From contig NC_079320.1 in NCBI RefSeq assembly GCF_029931775.1, positions 46,176,021-46,240,020 of the forward strand: DNA of 64,000 nucleotides. Direction: 5' to 3'. Under the pieces are notes generated by a model that ran no database searches, was not told the origin of the DNA, and saw only the letters and a list, made by a program, of their open reading frames with translations. Below, piece by piece: positions 32,001-44,000 of this stretch. The DNA comes from Euleptes europaea. Taxonomy: Eukaryota; Chordata; Lepidosauria; Squamata; Sphaerodactylidae. A program made the position numbers and the translations under genes. Position 1 is the stretch's first letter. Each line of letters starts with the position of its first letter.

Positions 32001-35000
32001 CCAAGCTACTCGTAACACTCTCACTGTACCTCCGGACACCAGAACGCCATCTGAATTCACAGCCAGCGTATTGATGATAGCACTATGACCAGAAAGGTTT
32101 TGGATGAAGCTTCCATCAGGGAACTTCCACTGCTTAATGTTATCTGGAGAACCAGATGCAAATGTGTACCTGCAACGAGAGTTTGTGTTTATAGTCAGAA
32201 AGTATTCGGTAAATAGTCTCGTTGACCAAAGATGACAACATTTGATTCATAATTTTAATATATCATTTTATGACACAGCTGCCTAAGTATGCAAGCATGT
32301 ACACACAACAGAAAATATTTCTGTCAATTTAAGCACTAGTTATCTGAAATAATATTCCTCAGGCTTGGCATCTAGATTTCATTTTTATTTAAATGAAATT
32401 TAAATAGCACTGTGGGAAGCACTGAGCACAAGTGGATTCCCAACCAAAACCCCTACGTGCAAGCAGAAGGTACGGGTGTGCAGACAAAAGGGTATGTATC
32501 AATTTGCCTTTCTGGTTGCAGACCCTGGCACCCTATCCAATGCTGCATCACAAGGTGACAGCTTCAGGGGCAGCTTTTGGGGAGGACTGAGAGACCGTCA
32601 GTGGCATCCTAAGCAGAGCTGCACCCCGAAGTCCACTGAAGTCAGTAGGCTTAGAACTCTGCTTTGGATGGCACTCTACACGAGGCACAGAAAACTCCTG
32701 GTACATGAGGGGACAGTTGCTCACACTTTCCTAGATCCAACCATACTTCAAGCATCTCTAGGCTTGAAAACCGTACAGGGTTGTCGTAAGTCAGCCATGA
32801 CTTGATGGCACTTTCCACCATCAATTTTCTGCTACACAGGAAAATACACAGCACTTTTCAACAGCCGTTCTACCATTTTTGTGACTACACCACTTCAGCT
32901 CTACAGGTTTTTGCTGCTTGCTGAGCATATAGTTATATTCCCAGAATACAGGGAACTTTCGGGCTGCATGAACTGAAACAATCTCTCTACTGGTTCTTGC
33001 AGGTTATCCGGGCTGTGTGACCATGGTCTTGGTATTTTCTTTCCTGACGTTTCGCCAGCAGCTGTGGCAGGCATCTTCAGAGGAGTAACACTGAAGGACA
33101 GTGTCTCTCAGTGTCAAGTGTGCAGGAAGAGTAATATATAGTCAGAAAGGGGTTGGGTTTGAGCTGAATCATTGTCCTGCAAAAAGTATCAAAGGTAATG
33201 TGCTAATCATTGTCCTGTAAGTATCAAGATAATGTGCTAATGAGGGTGTGGTATGTTAATATGGAACCATTGTATCCTGAAGTGATCTGTTAATGTGTGA
33301 AATCCAAAGCTAATCTGCATGGCTATTGTGGAGTGTAGTCTTTGTTAGTCTGGAGGTTTTCAGGACAGGAAGACAAGCCTTATTCATTCTTAAACTCTCT
33401 TTTCTGTTAAAGTTGTGCTGATGTTTATGACTTTTAATGGCTTCTCTGTGCAATCTGACAAAATAGTTGGTAGAATTGTCCAGTCTTTCAGGGTCTTGGA
33501 ATAAGACCCTGTGTCCTGTTTGTGTCAGTCCATGTTCAGCCACTGCTGATTTCTCAGGTTGGCCAAGTCTGCAGTATCTTTCATGTTCTTTTATCCTTGT
33601 TTGTATGCTGCGTTTTGTGGTCCCGATGTAAACTTGTCCACAACTGCAAGGTATACGATATACTCCTGCAGAGGTGAGGGGGACTCTTTTGTCTTTTGCT
33701 GATCGTAGCATCTGTTATATTTTCTTGGTGGGTTTAAACAATGTTTGTAGGTTATGTTTTTTCAAAGGTTTCTCCATCCTATCAGTGACTCCTTTAATAA
33801 ATGGCAAGAATACCTTTCCTATGGGAGACTGTTAAACCAAACAAAACTCAGAAAACTCAGGAAAAACAGTCTCCCATAGGAAAGGTATTCTTGCCATTTA
33901 TTAAAGGAGTCACTGATAGGATGGAGAAACCTTTGAAAAAACATAACCTACAAACAGTGTTTAAACCCACCAAGAAAATACAACAGATGCTACAATCAGC
34001 AAAAGACAAAAGAGACCCCCTTACCTCCGCAGGAGTATATCGTATACCTTGCCGTTGCGGACAAGTTTACATCGGGACCACAAAACGCAGCATACAAACA
34101 AGGATAAAAGAACATGAAAGATACTGCAGACTTGGCCAACCTGAGAAATCAGCAGTGGCTGAACATGGACTGACACAAACAGGACACAGGGTCTTATTCC
34201 AAGACACTGAAAGACTGGACAATTCTACCAACTATTTTGTCAGATTGCACAGAGAAGCCATTGAAAGTCATAAACATCAGCACAACTTGAACAGAAAAGA
34301 AGAGAGTTTGAGACTGAATAAGGCTTGGCTTCCTGTCCTGAAAAACTCCAAACTAACAAAGACTACACTCCACAATAGCCATGCAGATTAGTTTTGGATT
34401 TCACACATTAACAGACCACTTCAGGATACAATGGTTCCATATTAACATACCACACCCTCATTAGTACATTATCTTGATACTTACAGGACAATGATTAGTA
34501 CATTACCTTTGATACTTTTTGCAGGACAATGATTCAGCTCAAACCCAACCCCTTTCTGACTATATATTACTCTTCCTACACACTTGACACAGAGACACTG
34601 TCCTTCAGTGTTACTCCTCTGAAGATGCCTGCCACAGCTGCTGGCGAAACGTCAGGAAAGAAAATACCAAGACCACAGTTACACAGCCCGGATAACCTAC
34701 AAGAACCAATGAACTCTGACCATGAAAGCCTTCGACAATAATCTCTCTACTCTTACCCAGGTTAGGTTGTTTTTTGATTTGGCATATGTATTTCCAAACT
34801 TATACCAGTTTCTTTCATATGATGCAGAAGATGGTGGAGTCTTAAGTGGGCAAGAGGATTTAAGGTTCGCCACAACTATTCAGGAATTTCACATTCCTAG
34901 GATGAGTCACTCCAGTCTAAATCCACAGATTTCAATAGGCTAGGACTGGAATTAACTTTGAACAGGACTGCACTGTAATTTAACATATGGGATAGTCTTA

Positions 35001-38000
35001 TACTTATTAGAAAGCAGTTTGACGGAACAAAAGACATCTAAAGCAAAAGCTTGTCTTAAAAAGCATTTCACTCAGAATGCTAAAACAGCAAGTGTTTCAT
35101 AAGACTTTTTCTGTACTTCCCCCACCACCCATTTTTAATTTTTTTAGCTGGGGGAGAGGGGACAGGAAGACAACCTTCTTTTCCACAAATTCCAGAGTTT
35201 CACAACTGTAGCCATTTTACATCAGCATAGAAAAATAAAATAAATCAAAAGCCCTTACTGTCTTGGGTGCAGTACAACTGCTCTTACTGACTTCTTGTGA
35301 TTTGTTAAAGTGACACGAGTTTTCCCTGCCACTAAATCCCAGAGTCGTATAGTGGTATCATGACTTCCTGTAATAATAATAAAAAGCACTGAGGAAGGTA
35401 ATCAAGGTATCAGATACTTAGAACTAAGTACATTCAAGACCCACACAGCTCAATTTTGTTAGGCATCCAAGTTTCCACATTCCAGTGCCATTTTGAAAAT
35501 CTCTTGCATTTGAAAAAATGTGTTCTGGCCCATGAAGAAGAGGACTTGGATTTTATATGCCGACTTTCTCTACCACTTAAGGAAGAATCAAACCAGCTTA
35601 CATTTGCTTTGCTTTCCCCTCCCTACAAGAGACATCTTGTGAGGTAGGTGTGGCTGAGAGAGCTCTAAGAGAGCTGTGACTAGCCCAAGGTCACCCAGCT
35701 GGCTTCATGTGTAGGAGTGGGGAAACCAACCTGGTTCACCAGATTAGCATCCGCTGCTCATGTGGAGGAATGGGGAATCAAATCCGGTTCTCCAGATTAG
35801 AGTCCCCCACTCCAAACCACCGCTCTTAACTGCTACACCACGCTGGCTGAACCGTAAAACTCATTATCTTTTAAGCACTACAAGATCATTTGTTGTTTTG
35901 GCTGCATTGCAGCAACACAATGACACCTGCAGACAAACAGCAGGGTGTATTTACATTAAATGACTGGTTTCCATGAAGTTCCATTATTGCGACACAATAT
36001 CCACTATACCTGTGATAATCTGTGGTTCTGCTGCCTGGCACTTCACTGTTGCCACTGCATTTGTATGTCCTGTCAATGTGTGTACACTGGCTTTGGTTCT
36101 TACATCCCAAATCTAGTGAAACACAAACAAATTCAAGCAATCAGAAGTGTGCTGATATGGCTGACTCACAATTATTGTTAACAAAACGTGAATATTTCCT
36201 GACGATCTAAGATGGCGCCCGCATGCAGCACCTAATCTAAGCTCTCGGGTAATTACAAAGTTTTTATTTCTCCCTCTCTCTCACGAAGATAGAAGGCCAT
36301 CACAGCTATTTGCAGCCTTGTTTACTCAACTATCTGCCTTTTATCTCACTGCATTTGGCACAAGGAGAATTGAAAGGTAACAAAACGAATGTTGTGTTTG
36401 CCCTTGGGTTATACTATTTCCAGTACCTACTTCTAGTAGCTGAGTCTCCTATTGACAATACAGCCATTAATCCTCTTTGTGAGCCTTCATTTAAAAATGA
36501 CTACCATAAGACATGTAAGAATGTGAGTGATCCAACTGTGGCAAATGCCACACTCAACAGTAAATGAATTTATGTTCCTTAACACCATCCCAGCTTTCCC
36601 AGATAGAAAAATGAATTCTTTGCATAAGAATCTGTTCCACATAAATTAATTGTAACCCACTTAAGGCCTATCAGAACAACGAATTGAATGAACTAGCAGA
36701 ATGGAAGTTAATTGCCAAATGCTGTAATTAGAAGCATTAAGGTCTTAAAAGGATGCTTAACACACGGAAATGGGCCCAATGTTTTCCTAGGGAAAAACCA
36801 AGTATAAAATCTTTAAACCACCTCATAAGAATGCAGGAATGTATTTTGCTACAACCACACTGTCCGGGGTCTGTCCCAATGTCCCTGGCCCTTATCAGGG
36901 GTGGGTGGGGCATGAGGAGCAGCTGCCAGTCTTCAGGTGCACAGGTGCTGATGCCCCCGGCTCTCCACGGTGAGCCCTAGGGTTGTGGGACAGCCCCACT
37001 GCCAGCTGAGCCTCAGTGCCCCACTGGAGCAGCGAGGGAGGGGTAGAATGCCCAGATGCAAAGTGACAGTCATCAGGCCAGACTGGTTGCAGCCATGCCC
37101 AAGCTAAAGCCCCGCCATCCCTTCACCTCCTGTGGGAACAGCAATCTTCAGGGAAGATGGGGGGGGGGGAGAGGAACAGCTAGGGGATGGGCATGCTCAC
37201 TGGGCTGCCCTCAAAAAGGCTTGGGATATGGGCCAGGGAGGATGCTCTGGGTCAGCTCTCTCCAGAACTGGAGAACAGGAAGGCTTGGGTGCAGTTAATC
37301 CCTTTCCCTCTCTACAGCTGAGGCCTGCTGAAGGGAGACTCTGGAGTGGATGCTGGCCCCTGCCAACCACAGCAAGACTGCAAATCCCCCCCATACACAC
37401 ATATTGAGAAGTTACTGTGTATGTGCGTATTCACAGCCGATACACACATATGATAGTATAACCTGTTTCCCTAAAGAAGTGAGCTGTGGCTCATGAAAGA
37501 TCATACCCTGCCAGAAATTTTGTTAGTCTTAAAGGTGCTACGGGATTCTTGCTCTTTTCTACTGTTTCCCTACTATCACTATGTAAGATACAGAAGGCCA
37601 AGATTTGTGTTTGACCAAAGAATAGCCCCTTACTTGAGACATCAGAAGGATTTATAGCTTTTCAAATGGAAGTAGCTAGCAAAAGGAACCTATTTAATAT
37701 TCACCTGTGTACCGAAGTATGTTAGAGGGCATCTTAATCATTAATGTTTTACTTACTCGTGCAGTTGAGTCTCTGCTACATGTTACAAGCACATCTATTG
37801 TTGGATGCAAATCCAATCCGTAGACAGCACTTAAGTGACCATGGTAATGCCTAATAACCTATTAACAGAGAAAAAGAACATTTCAGTTAAAACTGGATGC
37901 TCTGTGACTTTAAACTGTGGGAGGGGGGAGTTGCTGCCAATGAGTTCAAACTTACCTTATTGTATTCAAGATCCCAGCATTTCACCTGTTTATCTTCTCC

Positions 38001-41000
38001 ACAAGAGAACAGGTATGGGCTTCTTCCACTTACTATTACACCTCGAACTGTACTGATATGGCCAGTCAAAGACAGTTTTAGTTTGCCACTAGCAAGGTCC
38101 CAGATCTGTAATGACAGACATCAAAGTCCAATGAAAAGCCTGAACATTTGTTTAAGATCAGTAGCTCAAAGACCTAACTAGTATATAAACAGTGTGTGTG
38201 TAAAGTGCCTTCAAATCGCAGCCGACTTATGGCGACCCCTTTTGGGGTTTTCATGGCAGGAGACTAACAGAGGTGGTTTGCCAGTGCCTTCCTCTGCACA
38301 GCAACCCTGGTATTCCTCAGTTGCCTCCCATCCAAATACTAACCAGGGCTGACCCTGCTTAGCTTCTGAGATCTGACAAGATCAGGCTAGCCTGGGCCAT
38401 CCTGGTCAGGGTATATAAACAGTAACCCTAATTAAAAGAAGAACATCTGACATCTTTAGTACTAATGCTAACATTAGCTTTTGCACAAGGCACACTCAAA
38501 ATTATGGATCTCAAAAGAAAGCAATAAAACGTGTAATACAGGACTGCCAAGGAAATATTTACAGTACCTGAAAACAATATAAACGTCATATGCATTCCCT
38601 TCCTTGCCTCTTACCTTTATAGTTCTGTCAGCAGAGCCAGTAACAAACCACTGATTGCCAGGTTCTACTGCGATACATCTCACCCAGCCCAAGTGACCGC
38701 TGATAACCTGCAGAGGTTACAAGGTGATCTTGCAGGTTAAAGTTAGTCAACCAAAACATGAACATCTACCGCTTAAATGTTTAAATAAAACAAACCAGTT
38801 TATATCAAATTGGATAGTTTGCTTACATGTTAAACTCCAAAGCTATACCATAGGTATACCATTCACCATTACTTGGACCTTGCTGTTTTGTATACTGTCT
38901 TGACTATAGGTCATAACATACTCTGCAGCACATAGTTTACCAACTTCAGATGAAGGACCAAATCAGAGAACTTTATGTACAAGAAAAAGATCTTCCATCC
39001 AATGCAGTTGTTCCAATTCTGCTATTCCTTTCAGCATACAAAAAGCCACAAACATTCTGGTAGGCTGAATCCAATTTCACAGCACTGTAACACCCATGAC
39101 CAAAACCATTATTATATACACTGGCTGGGATTCCTTCTCCTGCATGGCAATCCTCCGTTGCAAGTGAGCCTTGATTATCTTTCCACTGTTCAACTCACAA
39201 CTGAGCCAGTAAAGACAATTTAAAAAAAAACCCAAAGAACTACAAGTTGACACTGACCATCCCAGGACTATCAAGGCACTAACCAAATCGGAATTAATTT
39301 GGACGAATTACTAATGCTAGATGAAAAAGCAGCATTCTATATAATTAAGCAACGGCTCTGAGACCATGAATACCAGAAAATATGTCCACTCAATCTGCCA
39401 GTATGTTCCCAACTTAAAATGGATTTGCTAACATTGCCTGGAAATATACAGCAATATTTCCATACAATGGAGGAACCCCTCCAATGGAGAGCTTTTATGT
39501 TAGCTCATTTTAACTCTTTCCCATCCAAGGTTCTTTATGGGAGATTTACAAAAACTCCCTTTAACAAGAGACTATGTCCATGTGGAATGGGCCAGCCAGA
39601 TTCCCTTCAACACATTATCCTAAATTGTCATTTACATGAGGAACCCCGCAAAAAAATTATATTACCTTTAATTAGTAAATTGATGGCCCCTTACAGAACA
39701 ACCATATGTCAATTCCTGCTGAATGACTTCATGCCTGAGGTTACAGTGAAGGTAGCAGAGTTTTTGGTGGAAGTGATTAAGGTTAAGATTCAATCCTAAA
39801 TATTAATTGATTGTCATTTTTATGAAACACCTGTTATTTCTGATCTCATGGCCATAACTATCTATGCCAATAAAGGTTGTATGTATGTATGTATGTATCA
39901 AGGCACTATGTCCCACACCTTATACCAAACCTTTACTCTCCTCCCCCCAAAAATCTCCAAAACCAACAGACTGAGTGACAGGCAATTTGAAGAACCCAAC
40001 TTTAAAAAAAAAAAGCAAAATAACTCTGTGACCTGGATATTCTCTGTCCTAGTTTTAAGCCTTACTTAGGTGAAGCTTATCACAGTATACCATCATCAAC
40101 AAAATTAATACTTTTGCAGTTAAGTGTTACTTTCCTGAAAACTAAAAATGCATTTACTTCAGATTACGAAACCGCTTTGGCTTGTATATCGGCTTTTTTT
40201 AGGTTAAAGCCTATACGAAGACTGTCAAATTAACCGAAAATGAGAACCAAGTTCACTACTGCAACAGGCAGCGACAGAAAAAAAAAGTTACAGATGGCAG
40301 GACACTAGGAAACCTACTAAATATTTGATATTCCTTTTCTCTTGACATTTATTTTCATAGTGCGTTTTACTACTTACTCTGTACAGTTTCCACGGGGGAT
40401 GCCACTGTGGTTTTGGCATTGTCGGAGCCTTCTTCGCCATCAACGTAGAATTTTTGTTCCCACCTGTTTCCATCATAGCCTATAAATTAAACAGACTTTC
40501 ACGTACAAATATTTGCTCCTGATCTCAGAGCTCAAACTATTCTTTACAGCCCTTAAACTAATGCTTCACAGCACACACTGTGATTTTTCATAAAACCCCG
40601 TGGCTGAGAAACCTGCCATATATCCATCAGCAGTTCTCCATTCATACTTACCATGCTCAAACCTGGGGGCTGTGAACGCTCAGGAATTCCAGCATGTCTG
40701 TATATATCACCTACACCAGCAGCAGTTCGATTTGCTTCTATTCTGGAAGTCCATAAAACAGCGGATGCAGGGCAGAGAAAATGTTAAATCACAGAACTAT
40801 AGCAAGGGTAGACAGAATATCTAGTTTGCAATAACTGGCAATGTGCCTATTATGTTCCAAAAACCCTGTGTGCTGACCATAAACACGAAAAAAGACAAAA
40901 GGTATTAGGACACCTCAGAAATTAAGGCCAAAATCCAGCGATGATTTGTCACAATGAAGTACCATCTATATCCTCTTTCCAACATAATCCCTTAAGGGAG

Positions 41001-44000
41001 TGGATGGTCTAAAACAGATGGCTGGATATGGTAGCAGGCTGGACAACAGCCAATAAACAGAAGCACAATCCAGACAATATGGAGGTAAAAGGTAAAGGTC
41101 CCCTGTGCAAGCACCGGGTCATTCCTGACCCATGGGGTGACGTCACATCATGACGTTTTCTAGGCAGAGTTTTGTTTTACGGGGTGGTTTGCCAGCGCCT
41201 TCCCCAGTCATCTTCCCTTTACCCCCAGCAAGCTGGGTACTCATTTGACCGACCTCGGAAGGATGGAAGGCTGAGTCAACCTTGAGCCGGCTACCTGAAA
41301 CCAACTCCCGTCGGGATCGAACTCAGGTCGTGAGCAGAGCTTGGACTGCAGTACTGCAGCTTACCACTCTGCGCCACGGGGCTCCTAAGAGGGAGGTACT
41401 GCTGGTTAATTCTATACCAAGTCAAGGATTGAGGAGTCAGCCTGCACTGCCCTTAAAATAATATCTTTGCAGTTTGCAGGTGATATCGGATCTGTTTAAA
41501 ATGGGAGGTTCAAATCTCCTCTGTGGCATGTCGCATTTCTGAACAGCTTCTGAGCCTCAGAGAAGAGAAGGAACTGGTGATCGAGCTACATTTTGAATTC
41601 AGTTTGATTCCTCAATTAAAGAGTTTACATTAGCTCTGGGCTCCATTGAAAATTCTGGTTATTACCACTGAAGCCCTTCACGGTTCCGGAATAGGGTAAC
41701 TGAAGAACTGCCTACTCTTACACAAACCAATTTGATTACTGAAGTCATCATGTGAAACCTTATTCAGTGAGCCACTGTTACCTGAAATAAGGTGGAAAGC
41801 CATGCAAGACAAGGCTGCTTCTGTGGTGGCATGTCAGTTATGGGACACCCTCCCCACAGATACTCTGAGAATGCTGAGTGTGCTAAATTGGTGCTGGCAT
41901 ACCAAGTCAATCAATCGACCTTTATGGGCATATACTCAGAAACGTGACGTAAACAGTACACAAAATTCACTGTCCATACATTTTCGATTTAAATATGGTT
42001 TAGACTTTAGTCCTAATATTGACAACTTCCATCAAAAATTCCGCCACCTTTAAAGTGACTTCAGGAACGTGCTGGCATACCCAGTTTCTTTTTATTGTCT
42101 TTGTTGTCTTAACAGAAGCCCTGTAATGCGACCATTATTATTGTGGCTGGGGGGAGATTAATACTGTAGATGAGGTGCTAAGGCTGAGAGAAAGATCAGG
42201 GCCCTTAGTTAATTCATGGCTGGAGGAGAGAGTTGATCCAGGTTTACTGCTTAAATTCTTAGCCACTATGCAAACCAACTCTCATCAGAAGATCCTGCAA
42301 AGCTTTCTATGCAGCGGGTGAAGAGACCTTTACAACAGATGCTAACTTCTCATCACCCTCACCTGCAAAGAGGCGATTAGCGCTGTTGGAGATAACAGCA
42401 ATGGTAAGGAAAAGGTGGGGGGGAGCACAGTTCAGCATAAATTTCCCATACAACATTAATTACTTTAATCTTTACAAAACTGTGCAGAAGAATGGGTGGG
42501 GCTATCAAGACTGAAATTAAAACTGAGCACATCTTTGTGACTAAATTCATTGCAATGTGAAATCACTGCGTTTTAAACTGTATTTTTCAGCTAACCTAAA
42601 ATCTCTTTTATGGTTTTATGCTTTTTGATTTATACTGCTTTTTAATGACTAAAAATAAAATCTTACTTGGACTGAGAAGGCGGCAACGCCACAGCTAAGG
42701 ACTGAGCCGCTGACTCACTGGGCATCCTCTGGATTTTAGTGTCTGCTGTCAAGGCCACCCCTTGTAAGAAAGAAAATACACCATTCCAGCAAATCTCAAC
42801 CAAAATTATTTTAACAATGTTTTGTCAGCAAATAAATTCTTATTATTCAATTTTTCCTAATGCATAACCCACACTAAAAACTTGTAAGTTATTCTTAGTC
42901 ACATGCATCTATCATGGACCCTGTCAAAATCGATTCTAGCTGGTTTACAGGGCAAACTTATGCAGAAACTCTGCATAAAATGACACTGTTGGTCTTGCGA
43001 CTGTAATTCCACTGAAACCAAGTGTCGCGCCCCCGACTGTGGGGCCGCCCCCTCAAGAGGGGTCTCCCTCGCTTGGGTGCGTGTTGCGGTTGTCGGGTCT
43101 TGGCAGAGAGGATCTCCTTGGCCTCAGACCACTCAGAGGAGGATGAAGAACTTTCCTCCCGAGCTGGCCAGCTTGGTAACTCCCAGTCAATACCGGGGTC
43201 AGTAGACAGCCAGACAGCCTCCTCATTGGCCTCCATCCCCTCTGTTTTATATCCTCCCCCCTTTGGGTAGCTGTGCCTACCCGCGCCTCAACCCAAGGCT
43301 ATAAAGGTTCCTCCCTTCCCCCATCTGTCCTTGGCTGGAGAGTTTCCCAAGAGGGTGGGGGCCTCATCTTTGCCCCACCATCGCTCTTCCGCCTCCCTGG
43401 GGCTTGCCTGGCCCTGGGAGGGTCTTTTCCCCCTCAGGCCGCCTTCCCTGGCCGCGGCCGCTCTCCCCGCCCCCTTGGCTGTTCCTGAGCGGCAGCTGTG
43501 GGCTGGAGCCTTGCTCGCCCGGCTGTCGCTGTTGGGGCGCGGCGTTCGGGTGCCGGATCGCCGGCCCTCCTTCCCCGCCCACCAGCTGATGGGGGGGTCT
43601 TCTGGGGGCCCTGTGGGGCTCTGGTCCACTTGCCAGCCCGGGGACCAGGGAACTGGGCGTCTGATGCGGCGCCCCGTCCGTGGGGCGTGTCTTGCCCGTG
43701 CAGCTTTTCCCGCTCGTCAGCTGGCGATGGTCGTCGGGGTTTCCGGCTTGGACGCCGGCCTGTGTGGCGGTGAGTCTGGCCGTCTACCTCTTGTCGCCCC
43801 CCCCCCCCGGACTCTGCATTTGGTGAGTGGGGTCCTGGGGAACCGCCCCCCCTCCTCGGGGTTCGCCCCTCCTGGTTAGGGTGGATTGGGCGTCCCAGGA
43901 GCCCGGGAGAGAGGGCGACGCAGGACACCAAGAAATTTCAGTTTCACACTTTTGGGAATATGATGAAATCTGCACAAACAGCAGCTGAGTGGTAACAAAC

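Larger units (their letters stand above)
32992..34739. mobile_element. PLE inverted dimer, 1.75-kb palindrome with 12-bp TSD, in PLRG1 intron 12
   Basis: The antisense arm (32992-33831) and sense arm (33867-34739) are joined head to head across a 35-bp spacer. Both run to the PLE 3' terminus, and both contain a GIY-YIG frame and a hammerhead-like motif (33042-33084 and 34615-34657). The direct repeat AATCTCTCTACT flanks the whole unit at 32980-32991 and 34740-34751, so it inserted as one event. Both arms lack the reverse transcriptase. The spacer junction shares sequence with the 5' end of the copy at 15652. Confidence 0.92.

Noticed and set aside
32992-34739. CRISPR array or other prokaryotic repeat system
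   Set aside because: The repeats are long inverted PLE arms with target-site duplications; there are no regularly spaced short direct repeats anywhere in the window, and the DNA is clearly vertebrate.
39419-39799. 126-codon frame as a host gene
   Set aside because: The Cys/His motif followed by CCAATAAAGG and a (TGTA)n tail marks it as the 3' end of a LINE-type element.
43331-43879. 182-codon GC-rich frame in PLRG1 intron 4
   Set aside because: It lies wholly within the solo LTR and has no recognisable domain; GC-rich DNA leaves several frames open by chance.
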